Shown: positions 9,801-19,500, counted from the first letter of the stretch. The stretch: DNA of 64,000 nt from Pollenia angustigena (GCA_930367215.1 OV884058.1:169428478-169492477), one strand, 5' to 3'. Numbers and translations are program-made. Notes: a model not told the origin generated them from the sequence alone.

Positions 9801-10215
9801 CAACAATTACTTTGAAAACAACAACACATCCTTAATTAACACACGTATTATACGTAATAATTACACACAAGGTCATTACAATATTGCACAATCGTTAAAC
9901 AACAACCCTCGACTGATAACTAACTTTGCCAAAGACTTAAATGTATTAAATATCAAGAATATATATTACTCAACAATATCAAGAGAATTTTATAAAGACT
10001 CAAGATATTTACAACATATTGATCACGCTCAAAACACCAGAAGACGTATACAAGGAAGATATAAAGTACAAAGGTTTAGAAATGAATATGGAAGAAACAC
10101 CCTCTCAGTATCTTTACCAACTATATTAAATAAAATGCCTACTAATATCATTAATTTAAGAAATAAATATAAAAGAAATAAACTTATAAAACATTTTTTA
10201 ATAAGTTTGCAATGA
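6880..10215 (+). CDS. LINE-1 ORF2: endonuclease-reverse transcriptase
   Basis: A 1111-residue ORF2 protein, the target-primed reverse transcription enzyme. Residues 25-235 are an apurinic-type (EEP) endonuclease with N30 (MNIRSL), E59 (LTETN), D161/N163 (GDVN) and S229-D230-H231. Residues about 460-760 are the reverse transcriptase: NNYRPIA (524-530), the catalytic D597 (FIDFSKAFD), GVPQGSKLGP (653-662) and YADD (684-687). No RNase H domain is visible, as expected for CR1/Jockey-type elements. Residues about 870-1015 are an asparagine-rich low-complexity linker encoded by CAA/AAC repeats. The last 95 residues are a conserved basic tail (HAQNTRRR, then TLSVSLPTILNKMP). The frame is fully open. 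Its 3' UTR is broken at 10298 by LINE-2, so this copy could not finish its own transcript normally. Confidence 0.93.
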   Translation: MISNEKQTINNFSQINTNILSYPTSLVYMNIRSLRLNFATFLATINKIIKRLKFIILTETNINDSENIFYNIEGFNSVFLNRENKGGGIAVYIAENLTFRNINVNTNSFEIVQIDVNINNKTVSLLSIYRPPHQSIPLFTNELDTIINNIKKKQDIILVGDVNINILRESLTTTTYLNMIMSNGLQCMINESTREDVNKNTSSCIDHLFLRKNNSTTNAYAVIVTTTISDHYSIYCSIYEDVNNQGMENRECQQTQFNNYKINKSIRLTNWNAITNETLNTNKIYEKIYNTFNTIYKSSTKIEKTSKKRSVNPWISEEIIRYCDVRDKLFKKWRHNRNNKCYEKEFKTFRNSVNKKIIYEKNKYFRNKFIENRNDIRVTWQLINEIIGKQNSNIDSVITRNFKNEDLNNILNNFATNFNANVNKITHTCNIKTLNYIHTSVRNSIYFERTNEDEIFNILKSLNVRKGAGADGIRAKDLKINASFLTPVITKLINSSLESGIVPEMLKMSIVRPIYKSGNRTDINNYRPIAILCVIDKILEEVIVKRLTDFLQKYKIINSNQYGFQKNKNINQLLGNFSSYINTCLSNHMHVLALFIDFSKAFDTLSHTKMIQTLERIGIRGTILNWFKNYQECRSYCVKINNKLSNKILYDCGVPQGSKLGPILYIIYANDMLNCLSNSETFAYADDTAIIVANKNLQCAVDKMQQQLDNATKWCHDNGLIINANKTKVMHIKPPHLANSQIFLKFHDMKCLHNQSSNINDSKDSCSTVIETVEFYKYLGVYVDSSFKWKKHIEDLQKKLRKSSYMLYHLSNCATYSVLRQAYFSLVETYIRHGITAWGNVKYSATLQKTQDQILKILWKKYQYTTRNNFTQQHNQANSIIEPNNGIGATNISQQTNPTNSNNESNSTSIIETLINVNNNFLENNNTSSSNTRMTHNNNNNNTHGHNNNITATILTQQTNTALTRIMETSLNVDNNYFENNNTSLINTRIIRNNYTQGHYNIAQSLNNNPRLITNFAKDLNVLNIKNIYYSTISREFYKDSRYLQHIDHAQNTRRRIQGRYKVQRFRNEYGRNTLSVSLPTILNKMPTNIINLRNKYKRNKLIKHFLISLQ

Positions 10216-10296
10216 ACTAATTTTTAAAGTTAAATTTTTATAATAATTATTAATTATTCTTATTATTATCAATGAATTTTTTGTAATGTACCAATA

Positions 10297-10333
<37 letters not shown>

Positions 10334-10376
10334 AATTAATTAAATCTTTATTGAATTTAACATTTGTGTTTTCTTA

Positions 10377-10411
10377 CTTAGACCCGCAAAGCTTTAAAGC
10401 TTGTCTGCAGG
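10377..10411 (-). promoter_or_regulatory. Conserved 3' stem-loop of LINE-2
   Basis: On the minus strand, CCTGC ... GCGGG can form an outer stem around an inner AAGC ... GCTT stem with a TTTAAA loop. LINE-1 (15192-15225), LINE-3 (16401-16435) and the SINE (2155-2190) carry the same architecture with different loop and stem bases. In CR1/L2-like elements, 3' structures are where the reverse transcriptase recognises its template, and I infer the same here. Confidence 0.65.
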
Positions 10412-10492
10412 TATTGGTACATAACAAAAAATTCATTGATAATAATAAGAATAATTAATAATTATTATAAAAATTTAACTTTAAAAATTAGT

Positions 10493-13400
10493 TCATTGCA
10501 AACTTATTAAAAAATGTTTTATAAGTTTATTTCTTTTATATTTATTTCTTAAATTAATGATATTAGTAGGCATTTTATTTAATATAGTTGGTAAAGATAC
10601 TGAGAGTGTGTTTCTTCCATATTCATTTCTAAACCTTTGTACTTTATATCTTCCTTGTATACGTCTTCTGGTGTTTTGAGCGTGATCAATATGTTGTAAA
10701 TATCTTGAGTCTTTATAAAATTCTCTTGATATTGTTGAGTAATATATATTCTTGATATTTAATACATTTAAGTCTTTGGCAAAGTTAGTTATCAGTCGAG
10801 GGTTGTTGTTTAACGATTGTGCAATATTGTAATGACCTTGTGTGTAATTATTACGTATAATACGTGTGTTAATTAAGGATGTGTTGTTGTTTTCAAAGTA
10901 ATTGTTGTCAACGTTTAAAGATGTTTCCATAATACGAGTAAGAGCAGTGTTTGTTTGTTGAGTTAGGATTGTTGCAGTTATGTTATTATTATGACCATGT
11001 GTGTTGTTGTTGTGTGTCATACGTGTGTTACTTGAGGATGTGTTGTTGTTTTCCAAGAAATTGTTGTTAACGTTAATGAGTGTTTCAATAATAGATGTAC
11101 TATTTGATTCGTTGTTGGAGTTGCACCGATGCCATTATTTGGCTCAATAATCGAGTTTGCTTGATTGTGTTGCTGGGTAAAATTGTTTCTTGTTGTATAT
11201 TGGTACTTTTTCCATAATATTTTTAATATTTGATCCTGTGTTTTTTGTAAAGTAGCACTATATTTAACATTTCCCCATGCTGTTATTCCATGTCGGATAT
11301 ATGTTTCAACCAATGAAAAGTATGCTTGGCGTAAAACGCTATATGTAGCACAGTTACTTAAATGATATAGCATATATGATGACTTACGTAATTTCTTTTG
11401 GAGATCTTCTATATGTTTCTTCCATTTGAAGCTGCTATCTACATATACACCTAAATATTTATAAAATTCAACTGTTTCAATGACGGTTGAGCAAGAGTCT
11501 TTTGAATCGTTTATATTTGAAGATTGATTGTGTAGGCATTTCATGTCGTGAAATTTTAAAAAAATCTGTGAGTTTGCAAGGTGAGGAGGTTTGATGTGCA
11601 TCACTTTTGTTTTATTTGCATTTATTATGAGACCATTGTCGTGGCACCATTTTGTTGCATTGTCTAATTGTTGCTGCATTTTATCTACTGCACACTGTAA
11701 ATTTTTGTTGGCAACTATTATCGCCGTATCGTCGGCATATGCAAAAGTTTCGCTATTACTTAGACAATTTAGCATATCATTCGCGTATATTATATACAAA
11801 ATTGGACCAAGTTTTGACCCTTGGGGGACTCCACAGTCATACAAAATTTTGTTGCTTAATTTGTTATTGATTTTTACACAATACGATCTACATTCCAGGT
11901 AATTCTTAAACCAGTTCAAAATTGTTCCTCTTATTCCAATTCTCTCAAGTGTTTGTATCATTTTGGTGTGCGAGAGAGTGTCAAAAGCCTTGCTAAAGTC
12001 GATGAATAGTGCTAAGACGTGCATATGATTACTTAGGCATGTATTTATATATGACGAGAAGTTTCCTAAGAGTTGGTTAATATTTTTGTTCTTTTGAAAC
12101 CCATATTGATTTGAGTTGATAATTTTGTATTTTTGAAGAAAATCAGTGAGTCTTTTAACTATAACTTCCTCTAAAATTTTATCTATTACACATAAGATAG
12201 CTATTGGTCTATAGTTGTTGATATCTGTCCTATTTCCACTCTTATATATCGGTCGCACTATCGACATTTTGAGCATTTCCGGCACAATTCCACTTTCTAA
12301 ACTTGAATTGATAAGTTTTGTTATTACTGGCGTTAAAAAGCTCGCATTTATTTTAAGATCTTTTGCGCGTATACCATCTGCACCGGCTCCTTTTCTAACG
12401 TTTAAAGACTTTAATATGTTAAAGATTTCGTCTTCATTTGTTCTTTCGAAGTATATAGAGTTTCGGACTGAAGTATGGATATAGTTTAATGTTTTTATAT
12501 TACATGTGTGTGTAATTTTATTTACGTTTGCATTAAAATTTGTAGCAAAATTATTTAAGATATTATTTAAATCTTCGTTTTTAAAGTTTCTTGTTATCAC
12601 ACTATCTATATTTGAGTTTTGTTTTCCAATTATCTCGTTAATTAACTGCCATGTTACACGAATATCATTTCTATTTTCGATAAATTTATTTCTAAAGTAC
12701 TTGTTTTTTTCATAAATTATTTTTTTATTTACTGAATTTCTAAAAGTCTTAAATTCTTTTTCATAACATTTATTATTGCGATTGTGTCGCCATTTTTTGA
12801 AAAGTTTATCCCTAACATCACAGTATCTAATGATTTCTTCACTGATCCATGGATTTACTGATCTTTTTTTACTTGTTTTCTCTATTTTTGTTGAACTTTT
12901 GTATATTGTATTGAAAGTATTGTAAATTTTTTCATAAATCTTGTTTGTATTTAATGTTTCATTAGTAATCGCATTCCAATTTGTTAGGCGTATACTTTTA
13001 TTTATTTTATAATTATTAAATTGCGTTTGCTGACATTCTCTGTTTTCCATACCCTGGTTGTTAACATCTTCATAAATACTACAGTAAATTGAGTAGTGGT
13101 CTGATATTGTTGTTGTTACGATTACAGCATATGCATTTGTTGTTGAATTGTTTTTTCTTAAAAAGAGATGATCTATACAGCTGCTTGTGTTCTTGTTTAC
13201 ATCTTCACGCGTGCTCTCGTTTATCAAGCATTGTAAACCATTACTCATTATCATATTAAGATATGTTGTTGTTGTAAGACTTTCTCTTAATATATTAATG
13301 TTTACATCACCCACTAAAATAATGTCTTGTTTTTTCTTTATGTTATTGATAATTGTATCGAGTTCATTGGTAAATAATGGGATGCTTTGATGGGGAGGAC

Positions 13401-13788
13401 GGTATATGGACAGAAGAGAAACTGTTTTATTGTTTATGTTTACATCTATTTGCACAATTTCAAAAGAGTTTGTATTTACATTAATATTTCTAAACGTTAA
13501 GTTTTCGGCAATGTATACTGCTATGCCACCACCTTTGTTTTCTCTATTAAGAAAAACCGAATTAAAACCTTCTATATTATAAAAAATATTTTCACTATCG
13601 TTTATGTTTGTTTCAGTTAAAATTATGAACTTTAATCTTTTTATTATTTTATTTATTGTTGCCAGAAAAGTCGCAAAGTTGAGTCTCAGTGAACGAATAT
13701 TCATATACACTAGAGAAGTGGGATAACTTAATATATTTGTATTTATTTGGCTAAAGTTGTTAATTGTTTGTTTTTCATTCGAAATCAT
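10493..13788 (-). pseudogene. LINE-2 ORF2: endonuclease-reverse transcriptase, frameshifted in the Asn-rich linker
   Basis: Same protein as LINE-1 ORF2 but in two frames: 13788-11017 (923 codons, with intact endonuclease and reverse transcriptase including GVPQGS and YADD) and 11056-10493 (187 codons, the C-terminal tail). Near 11122 the sequence GGTGCAAC joins TCCAACAACG directly, while LINE-1 has 31 extra bases there. The lost segment ends in the same CAAC tetramer that precedes it, so slippage between short repeats is likely. The Asn run after MTH is also 9 bp shorter than in LINE-1. Outside this point the protein differs from LINE-1 in very few residues (for example M to L in QCMIN, Q to L in NYQECR). 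The catalytic domains would still be translated, but the basic C-terminal tail would be replaced by about 30 unrelated residues. Confidence 0.93.
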
Positions 13789-13860
13789 TTTTTGTTTTTT
13801 TGTGGGGATATAAAAATATTTAAAATATGTATTAGGAGGTATTTTTTTTTTTAAATTTTT

Positions 13861-14916
13861 TTAAATTGTGTTGATTATTAAAGCAATATCTGCAGTGTTG
13901 TTGATTTGAAATAATGTAGAGTTTTCATTTTTACGGGCACAAATAGTTCCATTTCGTACCCAGATAAATTTCCAGTTTGCTTCCTTTGCTCTGGTTTTAG
14001 CCAGCCATAAAAGGCGGCGATTATGTAACGTTAACTCATCGTTTATATAGATGTAGTGCGTTGGATTGTCGGTGTTACTGTCATTGTTGTTAAAGATTCT
14101 ATCATCTACTCTGTGACGTTCAATTTTACTCATTAGTTCCGTCTTTTTTCCTAAAGAAGAGAACTCCACGATTACTTTCTCATCTTGTTTTTTTAGACGA
14201 TATGCTCTGGTTACATCCAGCTGGTTTATCTCCACATTTAAGGATGTAGCAATTGTTTTTACAACATCGTATGCAGAAATTTGTTTGTCTCTTACATTTT
14301 TTATCTCTATATTTTTGCAAATCATTTTCTGTTCCAAGTTGTTTATACGAGTCTCCATTGCATTAATTTGTTGTTCTCTCTGTTTGTCTTTATCGCCAAG
14401 CTCTTTCACTTGTGCTACCAATGTAGTAAGTGTGTTTGTAATTGTCGTAAGTGCTGTCTGTATGTCCTCTTTTATTTGCAAATTTGAAGAATTAACGCTG
14501 ATTGAGAGTTGTTCAATTGTACGTTTTACATCTCTTAAGTCACTTTTTAATTCTGTGACGTCGTTTTGAACAGAACTAAGTTTTGTGTTGACAGAGGTCA
14601 ATGACATTGACTCTTTAAATTTTTTATTTTGGTCGTTTTCTTCTTTCTCTTCATCGTCATCGGTTCGTGCCTGTTTCTTATTGTTTTTGTCATCAAAGAC
14701 CACAGCCTGATACATGTTATTAGGGGATCGGCTTCTTGGTTTACAAATATGACATTTCCATGACGTTTTTCTGTCCCCATACATACTTAAGTAAGTACCC
14801 TCCGATAGCGGAGAGCAAGGGGTAAAGTGATAATTTGCGCTGCAATTGTAACACTTCACATAATTTGTTGTTGTTATTTCTTTTTTGCACTGATTACAAA
14901 GTATACTTTGACTCAT
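13861..14916 (-). CDS. LINE-2 ORF1: PHD-finger, coiled-coil, FP-like protein
   Basis: A 351-residue ORF1 whose translation appears identical to LINE-1 ORF1: a C4HC3 PHD-like finger at residues 7-58, a charged coiled-coil stretch, and an FP-like C-terminal domain ending with WVRNGTICARK. It is preceded by the complete 5' UTR (about 275 bp) carrying the downstream promoter element, so this copy, unlike LINE-1, keeps the signals for its own transcription. ORF1 is intact although the following ORF2 is frameshifted, so it could supply ORF1 protein but not full-length ORF2. Confidence 0.9.
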   Translation of the reverse strand: MSQSILCNQCKKEITTTNYVKCYNCSANYHFTPCSPLSEGTYLSMYGDRKTSWKCHICKPRSRSPNNMYQAVVFDDKNNKKQARTDDDEEKEENDQNKKFKESMSLTSVNTKLSSVQNDVTELKSDLRDVKRTIEQLSISVNSSNLQIKEDIQTALTTITNTLTTLVAQVKELGDKDKQREQQINAMETRINNLEQKMICKNIEIKNVRDKQISAYDVVKTIATSLNVEINQLDVTRAYRLKKQDEKVIVEFSSLGKKTELMSKIERHRVDDRIFNNNDSNTDNPTHYIYINDELTLHNRRLLWLAKTRAKEANWKFIWVRNGTICARKNENSTLFQINNTADIALIINTI

Positions 14917-15154
14917 CTTTATGCTCTTTAATTTAATTTGGTTTTGCAGAATTTAAATTTGCTTCTCTGTTACACTTTTAAATTATGGGGTTTTTGCGAA
15001 AAGAAAATATTTATTTTTTTTTTTTCGATTTTTAAAATTTCTTTGTTAATAATACAAAACGTTGGGGAAAATTTCTTATTATATTTAAAATATTTTAGAT
15101 TGTTTTTGTTTTCGGTATATTTTTTTTTTTGGGTTTTAAAGAGAGCACTGTTAA

Positions 15155-15192
15155 AAAACACGTCCGTTTGCAACGAAGATTGAATATTGAAC
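15155..15192 (-). promoter_or_regulatory. LINE-2 5' end with downstream promoter element
   Basis: On the minus strand the element begins at about 15192 or 15191 (GTTCAATATTC). GGACGT, a perfect match to the DPE consensus RGWYVT, sits at +28 to +33 (15165-15160) counted from 15192. LINE-3 has the same motif with the same spacing from its own boundary. Internal DPE promoters are established for Drosophila jockey-type LINEs. Confidence 0.65.
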
Positions 15193-15299
15193 TGCAGACA
15201 AGCTTTAAAGCTTTGCGGGTCTAAGTAAGAAAACACAAATGTTAAATTCAATAAAGATTTAATTAATTAATAATAAAAAAAAAAAAAAAAAAAAAAAAA

Positions 15300-15336
<37 letters not shown>
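15192..15336 (+). mobile_element. LINE-1 3' end, displaced by LINE-2
   Basis: CTGCAGACAAGC through the stem-loop, an AATAAA signal and a long A tail (to 15336, with one TAT interruption) completes LINE-1. Joining 10298 to 15192 reproduces exactly the sequence seen in LINE-2's own 3' UTR. The tail ends directly against GTTCTAGTTCAG satellite. Confidence 0.9.
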
Positions 15337-15339
<3 letters not shown>

Positions 15340-16254
15340 CTAGTTCAGTGCCAGTTCAGTTCTAGTTTAGCTTAAGTTCAGCTCTAGTTCAGTTCTAGTT
15401 CAGTTCTAGTTCAGTACTAGTTCAGTTATATTTCAGTTCTAGTTCAGTTTTAGTTCAGTTTTAGTTCAGGTCTAGTTCAGTTCTAGTTCAGTTCTAGTTC
15501 AGTTCTAGTTCAGTTCTAGTTCAGTTCTAGTTCAGTTCTATTTCAGTTCTAGTTCAGTTCTAGTTCAGTTCTAGTTCAGTTCTAGTTCAGTTCTAGTTCA
15601 GTTCTAGTTCAGTTCTAGTTCAGTTCTAGTTCAGTTCTAGTTCAGTTCTAGTTCAGTTCTAGTTCAGTTCTAGTTCAGTTCTAGTTCAGTTCTAGTTCAG
15701 TTCTAGTTCAGTTCTAGTTCAGTTCTAGTTCAGTTCTAGTTCAGTTCTAGTTCAGTTCTAGTTCAGTTCTAGTTCAGTTCTAGTTCAGTTCTAGTTCAGT
15801 TCTAGTTCAGTTCTAGTTCAGTTCTAGTTCAGTTCTAGTTCAGTTCTAGTTCAGTTCTAGTTCAGTTCTAGTTCAGTTCTAGTTCAGTTCTAGTTCAGTA
15901 CTAGTTCAGTTCTAGTTCAGTTCTAGTTCAGTTCTAGTTCAGTTCTAGTTCAGTTCTAGTTCAGTTCTAGTTCAGTTCTAGTTCAGTTCTAGTTCAATTC
16001 TAGTTTAGTTTTAGTTTAGTTCTAGTTCAGTTTTAGCTCAGTTCAAGTTCAGTTCTAGTTCAGTTCTAGTTCAGTTCTCGCTCAGTTCTAGTTTAGTTCT
16101 AGTTCAGTGCCAGTTCAGTTCTAGTTTAGCTTTAGTTCAGCTCTAGTTCAGTTCTAGTTCAGTTCTAGTTCAGTACTAGTTCCGTTATATTTCAGTTCTA
16201 GTTCAGTTTTAGTTCAGTTTTAGTTCAGGTCTAGTTCAGTTCTAGTTCAGTTCT

Positions 16255-16256
<2 letters not shown>
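15337..16256. repeat. 11-bp satellite array, middle block, with 759-bp higher-order period
   Basis: Tandem GTTCTAGTTCA units. The variant string at 15337 onward (GTTCTAGTTCAGTGCCAG, later CAGCTCTAG, ATATTTCAG, TTCAGGTCTAG) recurs from 16096, giving a higher-order period of 759 bp with only a few differences. The segment 16006-16110 is continuous satellite across the position that is occupied by the P-like element and LINE-1 further left, so it serves as an empty-site copy. Confidence 0.95.
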
Positions 16257-16286
<30 letters not shown>

Positions 16287-16333
16287 CAGAAAACTGCATG
16301 AAATCTTTATTTGAATCGATAGTACGGTCCATA
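16287..16333 (-). other. Foreign 47-bp segment between two poly(A) tracts (probable 3' transduction)
   Basis: On the minus strand LINE-3 ends ...GAATTG, then about 15 A, then a 47-bp segment beginning TATGGACCGTACTATCG with an AATAAA signal about 20 bp before its end, then about 30 A. The segment matches 34014-34060, the 3' end of the mariner-like element in this window, in the same sense orientation. This looks like read-through from a source LINE into flanking mariner sequence, polyadenylated at the mariner's own signal. Confidence 0.75.
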
Positions 16334-16400
16334 TTTTTTTTTTTTTTTCAATTCAAAATTCATTTATTGATAATTATATATATTTTTACAACGTTTTTAA

Positions 16401-16435
16401 TTCTAACCCCGCTAAGCCAGTGGCTTGTCAGCAGG
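16401..16435 (-). promoter_or_regulatory. Conserved 3' stem-loop of LINE-3
   Basis: On the minus strand, CCTGCTGACAAGCC ACT GGCTTAGCGGGG keeps the CCTGC/GCGGG outer stem and extends the inner stem to AAGCC/GGCTT. The inner pairs differ from LINE-1/2 yet still pair, which is covariation in favour of a real structure. Confidence 0.65.
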
Positions 16436-16529
16436 AAAAAAATAAAACTAGTTGAATAAACTATATATTAAAATAAATATTAAATATAAGTATGTAGTTG
16501 TCAAAGGATTAACAAATTATTCTATGTGT

Positions 16530-19500
16530 TCATTGCGAACTTATAAAGAAGTTTTTGATGAGTTTTTTTCGTATGTGTTTGTTTTTAGTATTTAATATAT
16601 TTGTTGGTAGTTTATTGAGTATTGAAGGAAGAGTAACTCTGAGGGTATTCCTTCCATACTCATTATGGAATCTCTCAATCTTATATCGTTTTTGCGCCCG
16701 ACGTCTTGTGTTGTATGCATGATCTATTTCATGCAAATAATCTTTGTTGTTGAAGAATTCATTTGCCAGAGTAGAATAAAATAAACTTTTCACATTTAGA
16801 ACTTTCAGATCTTTTGCAATGTTGCCGGTGTTCCAATGACGAGTACTTGTGGTATTTGTGTTGCTTAGCTGGTTGGTGCTGATGTTAGTTGTGTTGTTCA
16901 TATTTTGGGTTGTTGTGTTGTTTGTGTTTACTTGTAGATTTGTTGTGTTGTTGTTGGTATTAACGTTGTTTGAGTGACTTATTCTTGTGAGGTATGTGTT
17001 TACTTGTTGGTTGTTGTTAACGTAGATGTTTGTTATGTTGCGGGTGTTTCCGCTGTTAAGGTTTTGTATACTTGTGCTGTTTGTGTTTAAATGTTGGTTG
17101 TTTATGCTGATGTTTGTGTTGATATTGGTGTTGTTGTTAGAAACGCTGTTTGCGTTGTTCATATTGTTGTTGCTTATTGTGTTGTTGCTGCTATGATAAG
17201 AGTAATTGCCTGTTTCGATCAGTATGTTGTTGATAGGTGTATATGTTTGGATACTGTTAGATGAGTTATTAGTTGTTGTGTTTATGTTTGCGTAGGTTCG
17301 ATGCTTGTTCCAGAGCAGTTTTAAAATTCGATTTTGTGTTTTTTGTAGGGCTTTACAATGTGTAGCATTTCCCCATGCAGCAATTCCATGCCTTATATAA
17401 GACTCAGCAAGTGAAAAATAAACTTGTCGGAGTACACTGTATGTTGCACAGTTGCTTAAATGGTACAGAAAGTATGCCGATTTCCTAAGCTTTTTCTTTA
17501 CATTTTCAACTTGTGACTTCCATTTAAAGTTACTATCGACATAAACTCCTAAGTATTTATACGATGGCACAAGTTCGATATTTGCGTTACATTTTTCGTT
17601 GTGACTACTATTAGGTTTTAAGACTTGATCATGCAAGCACTCAGTATTGTGGAATTTTATAAAGATAGGCGTTTCTGTTAGGTGCCTTGGCTTTATATGC
17701 ATAATCTTCGTCTTAGATGCGTTGATAATTAAGCCATTGTCGTGACACCATTTTGTTGCAATATCTAGTTGACATTGCATAACTTGAGTGGCGGTGTTGA
17801 TATTTTTATTAGCTACAATGATTGCTGTGTCGTCTGCATAAGCGAATGTTGTGCTTTCCCTTAGCGTACTTAGCATCTCGTTGGCATATATAATATAAAG
17901 TATTGGGCCCAGTTTTGATCCTTGTGGGACTCCATATTGGGATGTCATTTTATCGCTCATTCTATCCTTGATTTTGACATGAAAAGTTCTCAGTTCAAGG
18001 TAACTTTTGAACCATTTTAGTGTGGTGTCTCTGATGCCATTTCTTTCTAAAATTTTTATAAGGTTTTTATGGGAAAGTGTGTCAAAAGCTTTGCTAAAAT
18101 CAATATATAGCACTAGGCAATGTAGGTTCTTGCTCAAACATTCATTTATATGGTTTGCAAAATTTCCAAGCAGTTTGTTAATGCTTTTTTCTTTTTGAAA
18201 ACCATACTGGTTTTTATTTATAATTTTATATTTAATTAAGAAATTACTTAGCCTCCTTGCAACTATTTCTTCCAATATTTTTTCAACAGACGAAAGCAAG
18301 GCTATTGGTCTATAATTGTTGTAGTCATTTGTAGTACCACTTTTGTACACTGGTCTAATAATAGACGTTTTGAGGATATCTGGAACAATTGCACTTTCTA
18401 GACTGCTGTTTACAAGTTTTGTTATAATTGGTGTTATTATTTTGGCGTTATATTTTAAATCCATCGGTCTTATGTTGTCAATACCAGGACCTTTTTTAGC
18501 ATTTAAGGCTCTTAGTATATTATATATTTCTTCTTCAGAAGTTTGAGACAAATATATTGAGATTTGTTGCGAGGTTTGTGTAATGTTGAGTGTTTTAATA
18601 TCACAGTTATGTATTAATTTATTTACATTATTACTTAGGTTTTGTGCAAAAAAATTTGTGATTTTACTCATATTTTCATTTTTAAAATTTTTTATTAACG
18701 TTTGATCTATATTTTTAGATTTTTTCCCAACTAATTCGTTGATTATTTGCCATGTAACGCGCATATCATTTCTATTTTCAATAAATTTTTGCCGATAATA
18801 ATTGTTTTTCGCGGTAATAATTGTTTTATTTAATAGATTTCTAAATCTTTTATATTCAAATTCAATAATTTTATTGTTTTTATTGTTTCGCCATTTTTTA
18901 TGAAGTTTATCCCGTAGATTACACAATTTTATCAATTCTTCACTTATCCATGGATTAGCTGATCTTTTCTTACATATTGTTTTATTTTTGTTAGATATTT
19001 TATAAATTTCGCAAAAACTTTTGTTTATTTCATTATATAAATCATTGGTATTTTGATTTGGTTTTATTAAATTGTTCCAATTTACTCGTTTTATATTTTT
19101 GTTCACTAAAAAATTATTTAATTGCGGCCCCTGCATAATGCAGTTTTCCCTTCCCTTATTATTTTCTTGTTTATTTAGACAGCAGAAGAGGCAATAGTGA
19201 TCAGATATTTTTGTTGTGATAATATTAGCATGGGTTTGTGTGTTTGTTTGGTTGCTTTTAATAAACAAGTGGTCAATGCATGTACTTGTGTTTTTGTTTG
19301 GATCTTCACGTGTGCTCTCTGTTATCATACACTGCATGCCATTTGACAATAACATATCTAAGTATGTTGTTGTTGTTTTATTTAATTTCTTTATGTCTAT
19401 ATTCATGTCTCCAACAATTATGATTTCTTGCTTGTTGTTTGATTTGGTTATTACATCTTCAATTTCTTTTATGAATTCTGTTACTTTTAGGTCAGGGGGG

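Larger units (their letters stand above)
5661..10298 (+). mobile_element. LINE-1: CR1-type non-LTR element, 5' part (split by LINE-2)
   Basis: Non-LTR element with two open ORFs. Its 5' end is truncated: similarity to LINE-2 begins at 5661 (AAAACCCCATAATTTAAAAG), about 200 bp inside the full 5' UTR. Left of it lie TTT (5658-5660) and the satellite GTTCTAG that forms the P-like element's target duplication. The body stops at 10298 (GTACCAATACC), where LINE-2 is inserted. The missing 3' end continues at 15192-15336. Protein identity to LINE-2 is near complete, so both copies are young. Confidence 0.92.
10299..15191 (-). mobile_element. LINE-2: full-length copy of the LINE-1 subfamily, inserted in LINE-1
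   Basis: Read on the minus strand, this copy has a complete 5' UTR from about 15191, ORF1, ORF2, a 3' UTR with the conserved stem-loop (10377-10411) and a poly(A) tail (the T run at about 10299-10329). It sits in LINE-1's 3' UTR at ...CCAATACC / TGCAGAC..., since LINE-1 resumes at 15192. At most 2 bp (CT) is duplicated, so the insertion is nearly blunt. ORF2 is broken by a 31-bp deletion. Confidence 0.92.
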
